DNA from: an uncultured Thermomicrobiales bacterium
GTDB lineage: Bacteria > Chloroflexota > Chloroflexia > Thermomicrobiales > CADCWN01
Length of the DNA stretch: 56,887 nucleotides
Direction of reading: 5' to 3'
NCBI GenBank assembly: GCA_902806415.1
Contig: CADCWN010000207.1
Location: forward strand, 1-56,887
Shown here: positions 32,626-41,320 of the stretch, in pieces
How the letters are laid out: each line of letters starts with the position of its first letter
Numbering within the stretch: position 1 is the first letter of the stretch
Position numbers and translations under genes: made by a program
The notes under the pieces: generated by a model
What the model was told of the DNA's origin: nothing
What the model saw: the letters and a program-made list of their open reading frames with translations, nothing else
Databases searched by the model: none

Positions 32626-33795
32626 TCACAACACGCGGAAACGCGCCACCACGTCTTCATCTACCTCGACCCCCAGGCCGGGACCGCTCGGCACGCTCAC
32701 GGCCCCATCGACCATGTGGAGCGGCTCTTTGCAGAGCGTATTCAGGAGCGACGCGGATGCGACGTTATACTCCAGGAAGAGGGCGTTCGGCAGGTACGCG
32801 TTCAGGTGCAACGACGCTGCCTTGAGCAGATCGGTGAGCCAGGCATGCGGCGCGCAATCGATCTGCTTTCGCACGGCGAGATCGGCGATCTGCTTCCCCA
32901 CCGTCAGCCCGCCGCAGCGCGAGAGGTCTGGTTGCAGGACATCGACCTTGCCCTCGTCGGCCAGCCGCGCGAAGTCGGCGAGCCCGGCCAATTGCTCGCC
33001 AGCGGCGGTGCGCAGGGTCGTCGTGTGCGCCGCGACCGCCCCGTAGCCCGCGAAGTTCTCCGGGTGCAGGAAATCCTCCAGCCAGAAGACATCCAGCTCT
33101 TCCAATCGGCGGATGACGCGGATCCACTCTTTCAATGAGCGCTCGCGGAACGGGTTCGCCGGGGCCACGCCGTACCAGCCCGCATCAACCATCAGGGTGA
33201 CGTTCGGCCCGGCCTCCGCGCGGGCCGCCCGCACCAGATCGAGATCGAGCGCGGGGTCCCGCCCGAAGACGCCCCAGCCGAACTTGATCGCCCGGAAGCC
33301 GCGATCGAGGTAATCGGCCACCGCCGCCTGCATCGCCGCCGGGGTCGGGCGGAAGAGGGTCGAGGCGTAGACGTTGACGCGCTCCCGGTAGCGCGCGCCG
33401 AGCAGTTTCCAGACCGGCTGCCCGAACGCTTTCCCGGCGATGTCCCACAGCGCGATGTCCGCCCCCGAGAGCATCTGCATCCCCGCGCCCTGCCGCCCAT
33501 AGTAGGCCAGGTAGCGGTAGCCCTTCTGCCACAACCGCTCGCGCTCCAATGGATCCTCGCCGATCAGCGCGGACCGTAGCGACTCGAAGCCGACCACGCC
33601 GCTGGACGGCGCATCGACGATCGCCTTGCCGACGTGGGGTTGCGTCTCGATGTCGGACCAGCCGGTGATCCCTTCGTCGGTGCTGATCTTCAGCAGTGAG
33701 ACGAACCGGACGCCGTGCGCCTCCGCCGCCGCTGCGGGATCGGAATAGTTCTTGCCGGTGTCGAGCACGATCGCCTCGACGGCGGTGATCTTCAT
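32626..33795 (-). CDS. Enolase-superfamily enzyme, mandelate racemase/muconate lactonising type
   Basis: A 389-residue protein with an N-terminal capping domain and a TIM barrel. Metal ligands are Asp204 in MVDAGW, Glu240 in WLEDFLHPEN and Glu267 in AGEQ. The Asp290/His317 pair (LQPDLSRCGG, CAPHAWL) is present. The usual K-x-K acid/base motif reads IKFGW, so only Lys171 remains and the second Lys is Gly173. This restricts which acid-sugar dehydration or racemisation it could do. Start ATG 33795 follows GGAGGAACG. It lies first in a run with the MOSC gene, next to amidohydrolase D. Confidence 0.9.
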   Translation of the reverse strand: MKITAVEAIVLDTGKNYSDPAAAAEAHGVRFVSLLKISTDEGITGWSDIETQPHVGKAIVDAPSSGVVGFESLRSALIGEDPLERERLWQKGYRYLAYYGRQGAGMQMLSGADIALWDIAGKAFGQPVWKLLGARYRERVNVYASTLFRPTPAAMQAAVADYLDRGFRAIKFGWGVFGRDPALDLDLVRAARAEAGPNVTLMVDAGWYGVAPANPFRERSLKEWIRVIRRLEELDVFWLEDFLHPENFAGYGAVAAHTTTLRTAAGEQLAGLADFARLADEGKVDVLQPDLSRCGGLTVGKQIADLAVRKQIDCAPHAWLTDLLKAASLHLNAYLPNALFLEYNVASASLLNTLCKEPLHMVDGAVSVPSGPGLGVEVDEDVVARFRVL

Positions 33796-33843
33796 CGACG
33801 TTCCTCCGTGCTTCCCGTTCTCACCCTTGCAATGTGGCGCTCA

Positions 33844-34683
33844 CTATTTGAGGCCGAGGAGGGCAAAGGCGTCGCGCGCCAGCAGCTCCGCGATCGTGTC
33901 GTTGGTGACGCGCGGCAGGCCGCTCTGGCCGGTCACGTCGTTGGCGCGGCGCAGCCCGTCGATCGAGTCCTGCGCCGTGGTGAACGGGTAATCTGTGCCG
34001 AAGAGGAGCTTGCGCGCGACCTGATATTCCTGCGCGGCGATCAGCATGGTATAGAACTGCCACGGGCGGTAGTAGAGGGCCGAGATGTCGGCGTAGACGT
34101 GCGGGTGCTTGCGGATGACGACCAGGCACTCCTCGCAGAACGGGTGGCCGACATGGGCCAGCACCATCCGCAACTCCGGGTAGCGCATCGCCACCTCGTC
34201 GAAGAGCCACGGGCGGGTGAAGGCGAGCGGGGCCATCCGGTTGTAGGTGGTGCCACTGTGGAAGAGGATCGGCAGCCCGCGCTCCTCACAGTAGCGGTAG
34301 ACTGGATCGCAGCGCGGGTCGCGCGGGTCGAATCCGGCGTACATCGGCCCCATCTTCACGCCGACGAGGCCGAATGTCTCGATCCCCTCGCGCAGTTCTT
34401 CCAGGTAGCCCGGCTGTGTCGGGTCGCAGGCGGCGAACCCGACCAATTTCTCGGGCGCGCGGGCGACGAAGTCGGCCACATAGCGGTCGGGGACCCAGTA
34501 GCCGGTCCTGCGCGCCTTCATCCCGAAGACCGCCACCCGCGAGAACGGGGCCATGTCGGCCATGAAGGCGTCGAACCGCACCGTCAGGTCGAAAGGGTAG
34601 CCGCGCGACAATTCGGCTTCCCTGATCGTCGCCGGTTCCATGTGCAGCGCCTGATCCCAGGTGTGGGCGTGGATGTTCTGCAT
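33844..34683 (-). CDS. Amidohydrolase D, amidohydrolase_2 family
   Basis: A 279-residue TIM-barrel metal hydrolase or decarboxylase, shorter than A-C and with a complete set of likely ligands: NIHAHTW (His5 and His7), ILFHSG, VLAHVGHPF and FGTDYPF. Start: I use ATG 34683, because GGAG lies 6 nt upstream of it; an ATG four codons earlier (34695) has no ribosome-binding site. The gene is 48 nt upstream of the mandelate-racemase-like gene, so the three minus-strand genes (D, racemase-like, MOSC) are probably an operon. The substrate is unknown, probably a small carboxylic acid or lactone. Confidence 0.88.
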   Translation of the reverse strand: MQNIHAHTWDQALHMEPATIREAELSRGYPFDLTVRFDAFMADMAPFSRVAVFGMKARRTGYWVPDRYVADFVARAPEKLVGFAACDPTQPGYLEELREGIETFGLVGVKMGPMYAGFDPRDPRCDPVYRYCEERGLPILFHSGTTYNRMAPLAFTRPWLFDEVAMRYPELRMVLAHVGHPFCEECLVVIRKHPHVYADISALYYRPWQFYTMLIAAQEYQVARKLLFGTDYPFTTAQDSIDGLRRANDVTGQSGLPRVTNDTIAELLARDAFALLGLK

Positions 34684-34878
34684 CGGCGTCTCCATCGGCG
34701 GCGCTCACGGCGTGCTTGCCCGCGCCCGGCGGCGTTTTTCTCCTCGCGCGCTCCTTGTATCATGGGCGCGCGTTCGGGGCAAAGGGCGTCCGACCAGGTG
34801 GCGGCCGGAATGCACCGGTAGCGCGGGTGGTATGCTGCGATTGCTCGTGGGGGTGGGGTGCTGAGTGGACCTCTCCCC

Positions 34879-34917
34879 GCCGCCTGTGGGCGGCGACCCT
34901 CCCCTACAAGGGAGGGT
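34879..34917. repeat. Two short stem-loops upstream of the deacylase gene
   Basis: GCCGCC-TGTG-GGCGGC (34879-34894) and ACCCTCCC-CTACAA-GGGAGGGT (34896-34917) lie side by side. The second is of the same C/G-rich type as the 18.3 kb repeat. They are in the ~315-nt gap between divergent genes, 80 nt before the ATG at 35000, and may sit in its leader. No promoter hexamers could be assigned. Confidence 0.5.
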
Positions 34918-34999
34918 GAGGACGCTTGTCTCGGTCCTCGCTGATCGTTGCGAAATGCAGTGGTCGTCCCGGCGCGGCGAGACGATAGGGGAGGTGGGG

Positions 35000-36013
35000 A
35001 TGATCGCGGATGTCACGCCGATTGAGCGCCTGGATTGGGACAGTGTAGGCCAGCGGCTCTATCATGTGCCATTCACCCTCGATGGTGCCTGGGCGCGACT
35101 GCGCGTCCCCCTCTCTATCACCTGCGCGCCCCGCCCAGGCAAGACGATCGTCGCCATCGGCGGGACGCATGGCGACGAATACGAGGGGCCGGTCGGCCTG
35201 AAGAACCTGATTAACATGCTCGATCCGGCGACCCTGACCGCCGGGCGACTGATCGTCATCCCGACCCTGAACGTGCCGGCCTTCCAGTCCGCGCAGCGCG
35301 CCTCGCCGCTCGACGGCGGCAACATGAACCGTGCCTTCCCCGGCAGGGCCGACGGCACGATCACGTCACGGATCGCGCGGTTCGTCACCGACGAGGTGCT
35401 GACGCGGGCCGATGTGGTGATCGACATCCACGCGGCGGGGGCCGGGATGGAGATCGCCCGCTGTGCCTCCTTCCATGAGGTCGCCGACCCCGCGCAGGCT
35501 CGCGCGATGACCGAGACGGCGCTCCTCTTCGGGATGCCGTTCGTGATGGTTTACTCCAGCGGCTTCGGCGCGGGATTGCTGACCGAGCAGGCGGAGGCGC
35601 TGGGGAAGATCACGATCGGCGGGGAGTTCGGCTATGGGGCCTCGGCCGACTTGCAGGGTGTCCGCTGGGCGCACGAGGGTGTCCTGAACGTGATGCGGCA
35701 CTTCGGGCTGCTCTCCTCGCCGCTCGTGAATCTTGTCCCGCCGACGATCGATCGCCAGCGCGTGGTCGTCGCCACCGACATCGACCGTTACATCACGGCC
35801 CCGTTTCGCGGGATCAGCGAACCATTGGTGCCGCTCGGCGCGTTCGTCACCCGGGGGACGCCGGTAACCCGTCTCCACGACTTCGACCGGATCGACGAAC
35901 CGGGCGCGATCATCCGTGCTGATAGCGATGGCTACGTGCTGATGCGGCGGTTCCGCGCCGCGACCGAGCAGGGGGACATGATCATGGTCATCGGCCAGGA
36001 GCGTTCGGCCTGA
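35000..36013 (+). CDS. Succinylglutamate desuccinylase/aspartoacylase family deacylase
   Basis: A 337-residue zinc carboxypeptidase-fold deacylase of the AstE/AspA family. Zn ligands appear in GGTHGDEYEGP and VIDIHAAG; LNVPAFQSAQR and GNMNRAFPG are the substrate-side motifs usual in this family. The C-terminal part (~250-337) is the beta-barrel extension. It probably removes an N-acyl group from an amino acid, or an ectoine-like compound, in the cytoplasm. Start ATG 35000 follows GGAGG (34990-34994); the frame opens 135 nt earlier through the hairpin region. It is divergent from amidohydrolase D and convergent with the glucarate-dehydratase-like gene. Confidence 0.88.
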   Translation: MIADVTPIERLDWDSVGQRLYHVPFTLDGAWARLRVPLSITCAPRPGKTIVAIGGTHGDEYEGPVGLKNLINMLDPATLTAGRLIVIPTLNVPAFQSAQRASPLDGGNMNRAFPGRADGTITSRIARFVTDEVLTRADVVIDIHAAGAGMEIARCASFHEVADPAQARAMTETALLFGMPFVMVYSSGFGAGLLTEQAEALGKITIGGEFGYGASADLQGVRWAHEGVLNVMRHFGLLSSPLVNLVPPTIDRQRVVVATDIDRYITAPFRGISEPLVPLGAFVTRGTPVTRLHDFDRIDEPGAIIRADSDGYVLMRRFRAATEQGDMIMVIGQERSA

Positions 36014-36082
36014 CAGGTCGCCGCGTCTCTTACCGACGCGCTCACGGCGAGATCATTGGTGGGGAGGTAACGCGGCGGATCA

Positions 36083-36117
36083 GCGGGGGCGGGGCCGATC
36101 ATCGGCCCCGCCCCCGC
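36083..36117. terminator. Bidirectional stem-loop between convergent genes
   Basis: GCGGGGGCGGGGCC pairs with its perfect complement around GATCATC. It lies 70 nt after the deacylase stop and 14 nt after the glucarate-dehydratase-like stop on the other strand. No U-tract is present on either side, so it may block transcription or protect RNA ends. Confidence 0.6.
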
Positions 36118-36130
36118 CGACGCCCGGCAG

Positions 36131-37411
36131 TTAGTAGCGCACCGGCTTCCAACCCGGCTCGATCTTCTGCATCTCGGCGACATCATCGCGCTTCGACAGC
36201 CCGGCGCGCTGGTACTGCTCGTGCAGCCGCCCCAGCGCGTCCTCGTCCAATTCCACGCCGAGGCCCGGCGTGTCGTCGATGACGATGTTGCCGTCGGTGA
36301 ACTGACGCTTGCCGCCGACGATCACCTCTTCTTGCTGCCAGGGGTAGTGGGTGTCGCAGGCGTAGGTCAGGTTCGGGATGGCGGCGGCGATGTGGGCCAT
36401 CGCCATCAGGCTGATCCCGAGGTGGCTATTCGAGTGCATCGAGACGCCCCAGCCGAAGACCCGGCAGAGTTGGGCTAGCTTGACCGTCGCGCCCAGTCCG
36501 CCCCAGAGGTGGTGGTCGGAGAGGAGGATGTCGATCGAGCCGCGCTCGACCGTCTCGGGGATGTCGGCCCAGGAGGTCGTACACATATTCGTGGCGAGCG
36601 GCATCGCGACGCGCTTGGCGACCTCCGCCATGTTCGCCTTGCCGTCGGTCGGGTCCTCGTAATACTCCAGCTTCCCTTCGAGCCGCGTGCCGATCCGCTC
36701 CGACGTCTCGACACTCCAGATGCAGTTGGGGTCGATCCGCAGCGGCACGTCCGGACCGAACGCCTCGTACATCGCCTCGATCGTCGCCGCTTCCTCGTCG
36801 GGTGGCAGCACGCCCGCCTTCAGCTTGATACTCTTGAAGCCGAAGCGATCCATGAACTCCCGCGCCTGCCGGACCATCCCCTCCGGGGACAGCGCCTCGC
36901 TCGCCAGGTAGTCGTCGCGCTCCTTGGCCGCCGTGGAATCGCCAGCCAGCCCATCGCTGCCGCCGATCCCGGCGTGCTTGTAGAAGAGATAGGCCGAGAA
37001 GGGGACCGCGTCGCGGAAGCGCCCGCCGAGCAGGTCGGCGACCGGGCGACCGGTCGCCTTGCCGATGATGTCGTAGCAGGCGACCTCGACCGGGGAGAAA
37101 CTCTGCACCGGCGAGGAGAGGGTCCCTTCCCAGGCGCGGTCCCGATTCGGCGCGGCGGTCGGGTCGCCGGCGATCGCCGCCTCGATCCGCGCGAGGTTGT
37201 AGGGATCCTGCCCGATGACGCGCTCGCGCGCCGCCGTCAGATCGCGCAGCGGGATCGCGCCACCATAGGTCTCGCCCACACCGGTGATTCCGTCATCCGT
37301 CGTCAACTGCACGATCGTCCGCAGCGCGTAGGGCGCGTGCAGTCCGAACGCGCTGCGCAGCGGCGGGTCGGCCATCGCGACCGGTACGATCCGCATCTCC
37401 CGAATCTTCAT
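36131..37411 (-). CDS. Glucarate dehydratase-like enolase-superfamily enzyme
   Basis: A 426-residue enzyme closely patterned on GudD. It has SIKLKAG with Lys196/Lys198, RIDPNCIWS with Asp227 and Asn229, YYEDPTDG with Glu252, ATNMCTTSW, SDHHLWGG with Asp299, and VSMHSNSHLGIS with His326. These match the GudD acid/base and metal-binding set. It should dehydrate glucarate or a related aldarate to a 5-keto-4-deoxy product. A DapA-type aldolase at 24.5 kb could act next, but no kinase or semialdehyde step is adjacent. Start ATG 37411 has only GGGGGATGG before it. It is a single gene, convergent with the deacylase. Confidence 0.9.
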   Translation of the reverse strand: MKIREMRIVPVAMADPPLRSAFGLHAPYALRTIVQLTTDDGITGVGETYGGAIPLRDLTAARERVIGQDPYNLARIEAAIAGDPTAAPNRDRAWEGTLSSPVQSFSPVEVACYDIIGKATGRPVADLLGGRFRDAVPFSAYLFYKHAGIGGSDGLAGDSTAAKERDDYLASEALSPEGMVRQAREFMDRFGFKSIKLKAGVLPPDEEAATIEAMYEAFGPDVPLRIDPNCIWSVETSERIGTRLEGKLEYYEDPTDGKANMAEVAKRVAMPLATNMCTTSWADIPETVERGSIDILLSDHHLWGGLGATVKLAQLCRVFGWGVSMHSNSHLGISLMAMAHIAAAIPNLTYACDTHYPWQQEEVIVGGKRQFTDGNIVIDDTPGLGVELDEDALGRLHEQYQRAGLSKRDDVAEMQKIEPGWKPVRY

Positions 37412-37676
37412 CCATCCCCCCGCCTTGCTCTCTCGCCTGGCCCGGCACGGTGCGCCGGGCGCGGGCCGCGACTACGGCGCTCGGAGTATAGCGCGGAAGC
37501 CGGACCGGTCGCACCTACGGCACCGGCGAGGCTGGGTAGTGAATATTGCCCTCCCGCCTGCGAGTCGGTACGATGGCACGCACCCGCCTCGATCGTGGAA
37601 AATCCGCTGGGTGACGACGGCGAGCCCGCGCGGTTGGGCGCGATTGACTGTCCTGCCAGCGACTCCAGGAGGGACG

Positions 37677-38012
37677 ATGCTAACCTACCATCTGATCCCG
37701 CGCGACGACTATGATCCGCACGCTGCGGAGTACGTGCCCGCCGCCTTCGCGGAGGAAGGTTTTATCCACACCACCAGTCCGCTCGGGATCATCCACGAGG
37801 TCGCGAATCGCTACTACCGCGCCGACCCGCGCCCCTATCTGCTGCTGAGGATCGATCTCGATCGCGCGACCGTCCCCTGGCGGTACGATGCGGCTGGTGA
37901 GGAGTATCCGCACCTGTACGGCCCGATCAATCGTGCGGCGATCGTCGGCGCGCGCCCCTGCCCGCGCGCCGACGATGGGACATTCCTACCGCTTGACGCA
38001 GCGAGCGACTGA
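37677..38012 (+). CDS. DUF952-family protein
   Basis: A 111-residue protein of the DUF952 type, with YHLIPRDDYD, EEGFIHTTSPLGIIHEVANRYY, LLRIDLDR and YPHLYGPIN, the family's usual blocks. DUF952 is predicted to share the ADP-ribosyltransferase-like fold, but its activity is unproven. ATG 37677 follows AGGAGGG with good spacing. It is a single gene; the next gene on this strand has its own promoter-like site. Confidence 0.85.
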   Translation: MLTYHLIPRDDYDPHAAEYVPAAFAEEGFIHTTSPLGIIHEVANRYYRADPRPYLLLRIDLDRATVPWRYDAAGEEYPHLYGPINRAAIVGARPCPRADDGTFLPLDAASD

Positions 38013-38080
38013 GGGCGGCGCATGGGCGCTCGATCGCGCGCATTCCTGGTAACTGCTGCTGTGCTGATCACCGCGCCGCT

Positions 38081-38109
38081 TTGCGCCGCATGAGCTTCTT
38101 TGTTACACT
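38081..38109 (+). promoter_or_regulatory. Promoter-like pair upstream of the NYN-domain gene
   Basis: TTGCGC (38081-38086) and TACACT (38104-38109) with a 17-nt spacer. The NYN gene starts at 38275, so the leader would be about 160 nt. The leader is locally AT-richer than its surroundings. Confidence 0.4.
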
Positions 38110-38274
38110 GCGTCCTACTAGCTTGTGATGGCATGCCGCACACTGCTTTTGTTAGCTATTTACCGTTTTCTCTCCGCGCTCACAGCACGGTTTAGGTAGC
38201 AGGGTGCAGCGGGTAGTCGCAAGCGTGTCCACCGTACTTTGGGGCCAATCCCCGAAAATGGAAAGAAGGGAACT

Positions 38275-39087
38275 ATGCCGGGCCGTCGTGACGAATTTGA
38301 TCGCGTCTCAATCTACTTCGACATGTCGAATCTCTATTTCGCCGCCAAGGATATGGGCATCCGCATCGACTATGCGCGCCTGCTCGATTTCCTCGTCGGC
38401 GAGCGCCGCCTCCAGCGGGCCTACGCCTACCTTGGCGTCTCGCCGGATGACGAGAATAGCCACAGCTTCATCACCTGGCTCAGCCGCAATGGGTTCCGCG
38501 TGCGGACGAAGCTCCTGCGCCGCTACGAGGATGGGACCACCAAGGCGAATCTCGACATGGAGCTGGCGATCGATCTGCTGACGCAGGCGCCGCACATTGA
38601 CGTGGCGATCATCGTCAGCGGCGATGGCGATTTCGTCAGTCTGGTCGACGCCGCGCAGCGCGCCGGCTTGCGCGTGGAGGTCGCGGCGACGCCGCGGCAG
38701 ACCTCCACCGATCTGATCGATGTGGCCGATCGGTTCATTGATCTCGAAGCGAACGCGCGCACCTACGCCCGCGCCGAACTCCCGCCGCGCTCCTACGGCA
38801 CGAACACCCTGCCGCCGCGCGGCCCGGTGCGCCCGTTCGAGCAGGGCGGTCGCCCCGGCTACGCGGGTGGCCCGCCGAGCGGGCCGCTCGGCGAGAACCG
38901 CCCGTACGGCGCGCGCGATCAGGGGGGCGAGAATGGCGACGCCACCCCCGGCCCGCGCGGCTTCGAACCGCAGCGACCATATCAGGCTCCGAACACCGTC
39001 CCGCCCCCAGCGATCGATGAGGACGATGACGAGCCCCAGCCCCCGACCAGCGATCCGCGCCTCCTGCGGCGGTCGCCGCTGCGCTAA
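38275..39087 (+). CDS. NYN/PIN-like domain protein (LabA/DUF88 type) with disordered tail
   Basis: A 270-residue protein. Residues ~8-165 are an NYN domain: acidic residues in SIYFDMSNLYF, LDMELAIDLL and IIVSGDGDFVSLVDAA form the putative metal-binding nuclease site. The C-terminal ~100 residues are rich in Pro, Gly and Arg and probably disordered. NYN proteins of this type are thought to act on RNA. Start ATG 38275 follows AGAAGGG; the frame opens 36 nt earlier. It converges with clpX on a perfect 26-bp hairpin. Confidence 0.87.
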   Translation: MPGRRDEFDRVSIYFDMSNLYFAAKDMGIRIDYARLLDFLVGERRLQRAYAYLGVSPDDENSHSFITWLSRNGFRVRTKLLRRYEDGTTKANLDMELAIDLLTQAPHIDVAIIVSGDGDFVSLVDAAQRAGLRVEVAATPRQTSTDLIDVADRFIDLEANARTYARAELPPRSYGTNTLPPRGPVRPFEQGGRPGYAGGPPSGPLGENRPYGARDQGGENGDATPGPRGFEPQRPYQAPNTVPPPAIDEDDDEPQPPTSDPRLLRRSPLR

Positions 39088-39101
39088 GGCCGTAGTTCCA
39101 C

Positions 39102-39157
39102 AAGAGCCGCACGGTGAGGGGCGCTGCCCATGCAGCGCCCCTCACCGTGCGGCTCTT
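39102..39157. terminator. Perfect 26-bp stem-loop between convergent NYN and clpX genes
   Basis: 26 nt (39102-39127) pair without mismatch with 39132-39157 around CCAT. It begins 14 nt after the NYN stop and ends 23 nt before the clpX stop on the other strand. Flanking sequence gives AA/TT at the stem base and CTTATTAG after it on the plus strand. A strong bidirectional terminator is likely. Confidence 0.85.
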
Positions 39158-39180
39158 ATTAGCGAGTTTACCTGTTACCG

Positions 39181-40458
39181 TTAGGCCGTCTGCTCGTGCT
39201 CCAAGACGCGATCGTTGACGGTCATCAGCAGCGGGCGGGTACGGTTCCTGATCACGTTCGCATCTACGATGCACTTGCGGACCCCTTCGAGCGAGGGGAT
39301 CTCGTACATCACTTCGAGCAGCACTTCCTCGATCGCGGTGCGCAGGCCGCGCGCGCCGGTCTTGCGCTCGGTCGCCGCCTCGGCCGCCGCTTGCAGCGCC
39401 TCCGGCGTGAAGATCAATTCGACATTGTCCAGGGCGAACAACTTCTGGAACTGCCGCACGACCGCGTTCTTCGGCTCGGTGAGGATCCGGATCAGGTCGT
39501 CGTGCGTCAACTCGTCAAGCGCGACGTGGATCGGCAATCGCCCAATGAATTCGGGGATGAGGCCAAACTTCAGCAGGTCGTCGTGATCGACGTGGTGGAG
39601 CAGATTCTCGGTCGGCATATTTGCGCTGGTCAGTTCGTCGGTGATGGTGGTGAAGCCAAGGCGCGATTTGCGCCCGATCCGCTTCTCGATGATCTTGCCC
39701 AAGCCCTCGAACGCGCCGCCGACGATGAAGAGGATATTGCGCGTGTCAATCTGGATATATTCCTGGTGGGGGTGCTTCCGACCGCTCTGCGGCGGCACGT
39801 TCGCGACCGTCCCCTCGATGATCTTCAGGAGCGCCTGCTGCACCCCCTCGCCGGAAACGTCGCGGGTGATCGAGGGGTTGTCGCTCTTGCGGGCGATCTT
39901 GTCGATCTCGTCGATGAAGATGATCCCGGTCTCGGCGCGGGTGACATCCCCGGCGGCCTGGATCAGCCGCAGCAGGATATTCTCGACATCCTCGCCCACA
40001 TACCCGGCCTCGGTCAGCGCGGTGGCATCGGCGATCGAGAAGGGGACATCGATCAGCTTGGCGAGGGTCTGGGCCAGGAGGGTCTTGCCGCAACCGGTCG
40101 GCCCGAGCATCAGGATGTTGCTCTTCTGCAAATCCACTTCGTCGTCGGTCAGCCCGGCGCTGATCCGCTTATAGTGATTGTAGACGGCGACGGATAGGAA
40201 ACGCTTCGCCTGATCCTGGCCGACGACGTACTGATTAAGCTGCTCATACAGTTTCTTCGGGGTCGGGATGCGAGTGAAGGTACGCTCCGGCTGCTGGCTA
40301 GGCGTCTCTTCCTCGTCGATGATCTCGCGGCACAGCTCCACGCACTCGTCGCAGATGTAGACCGAGCCCGGCCCGGCGATCAGGCGCCGTACCTCCTCTT
40401 GCCCTTTTCCGCAGAACGAGCAGCGATACTGCACCCGCCCGCCTCGCGTCCCCGACAT
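39181..40458 (-). CDS. clpX: ClpX, ATP-dependent unfoldase of the ClpXP protease
   Basis: A 425-residue AAA+ unfoldase. An N-terminal zinc-binding domain (CSFCGKG, then ICDECVELC) is followed by Walker A GPTGCGKT, Walker [11 protein letters not shown], the pore-loop GYVGED region, and a C-terminal [16 protein letters not shown] sensor-2 motif. It feeds tagged proteins to ClpP, encoded just upstream. Length and motifs are normal. The order of transcription is tig, clpP, clpX, the classic arrangement. Confidence 0.98.
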   Translation of the reverse strand: MSGTRGGRVQYRCSFCGKGQEEVRRLIAGPGSVYICDECVELCREIIDEEETPSQQPERTFTRIPTPKKLYEQLNQYVVGQDQAKRFLSVAVYNHYKRISAGLTDDEVDLQKSNILMLGPTGCGKTLLAQTLAKLIDVPFSIADATALTEAGYVGEDVENILLRLIQAAGDVTRAETGIIFIDEIDKIARKSDNPSITRDVSGEGVQQALLKIIEGTVANVPPQSGRKHPHQEYIQIDTRNILFIVGGAFEGLGKIIEKRIGRKSRLGFTTITDELTSANMPTENLLHHVDHDDLLKFGLIPEFIGRLPIHVALDELTHDDLIRILTEPKNAVVRQFQKLFALDNVELIFTPEALQAAAEAATERKTGARGLRTAIEEVLLEVMYEIPSLEGVRKCIVDANVIRNRTRPLLMTVNDRVLEHEQTA

Positions 40459-40493
40459 GATCCCTCCGCACTGTCACAGTTCTAAACGATCGA

Positions 40494-40520
40494 GCGGGAG
40501 ACCCCGGCAGGGTCTCCCGC
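40494..40520 (-). terminator. Stem-loop between clpP and clpX
   Basis: GCGGGAGACCC-CGGCA-GGGTCTCCCGC, an 11-bp perfect stem beginning 10 nt after the clpP stop on the minus strand. The following bases (TCGATCGTTT) are not a strong U-tract, so partial termination or mRNA processing between clpP and clpX is possible. Confidence 0.6.
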
Positions 40521-40529
40521 CACATAGCT

Positions 40530-41159
40530 TTACCGACCGGCCCCGACAAGACTCAACGGCTGCACGACCTCGTCGATGATGCCGTAATCCTTCGCCTCGT
40601 CCGAGGTCATGTAGTAGTCGCGCTCCGTGTCCTTGCGGATCCGTTCGAGCGTCTGCCCGGTGTGGAGCGCGTTGATCTCCAGCAAGGTGTTGACGATCCG
40701 CAGCGTTTCGCGGGCCTGGATCTCCACATCCGGGATCGCGCCGCGGAAGCCGGTCGAGCCCTGATGGATCAGGACGCGCGAGTGCGGCAGCGCGAACCGC
40801 TTCCCCTTCGTCCCGGCCATCAGGATGATCGAGGCCATCGAGGCGGCCATCCCGACGCAGAAGGTCGCGATGTCGCACTTGATGTACTGCATCGTGTCGT
40901 AGATCGCCAGGCCGGAGTAGACCTCGCCGCCGGGGCTGTTGATGTAGATCGAGATCTCCTTGCCGGGATCCTCGCCCGCCAGGAAGATCAGCTGCGCGAC
41001 GATGACGTTGGCGACCTGGTCATCGATCGGCGTGCCCAGGAAGATGATCCGATCTTTCAGCAACCGCGAGTAGACGTCGTAGGTGCGCTCACCCCGGCTA
41101 GTCGTCTCGGTGACGTAGGGGATGACGCCCTGAGTCTTGGGGATATACAGATCCGACAT
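40530..41159 (-). CDS. clpP: ClpP, proteolytic subunit of the ClpXP protease
   Basis: A 209-residue serine peptidase that forms the tetradecameric chamber. The catalytic triad is Ser107 in VGMAASMAS, His132 in VLIHQG and Asp181 in [14 protein letters not shown] and the start region ([24 protein letters not shown]) are typical. GMAASMAS differs from the common GQAASMGA, as in several Gram-positive and Chloroflexota ClpPs. Start ATG 41159 follows AAAGGA; the frame opens 72 nt upstream. It follows tig by 161 nt. Confidence 0.97.
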   Translation of the reverse strand: MSDLYIPKTQGVIPYVTETTSRGERTYDVYSRLLKDRIIFLGTPIDDQVANVIVAQLIFLAGEDPGKEISIYINSPGGEVYSGLAIYDTMQYIKCDIATFCVGMAASMASIILMAGTKGKRFALPHSRVLIHQGSTGFRGAIPDVEIQARETLRIVNTLLEINALHTGQTLERIRKDTERDYYMTSDEAKDYGIIDEVVQPLSLVGAGR

Positions 41160-41320
41160 ACTGTGGTCCTTTCTCTGCCGCTGCACGGGTTCCCTGTCGA
41201 CGCACCACCGGGCGCAACGGCGCGTCGACAATGATCATAACACCGACGCCGCTCCGCGTTATCCCGCCGCGTGGTGACGGGCGAGGGGCCGGGCGAAACT
41301 GCCCGACAAGCAGCGGGCGA

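Noticed and set aside
38110-38274. Riboswitch or structured leader before the NYN gene
   Set aside because: The leader is long and AT-richer, but no known riboswitch core or convincing nested stems were seen.
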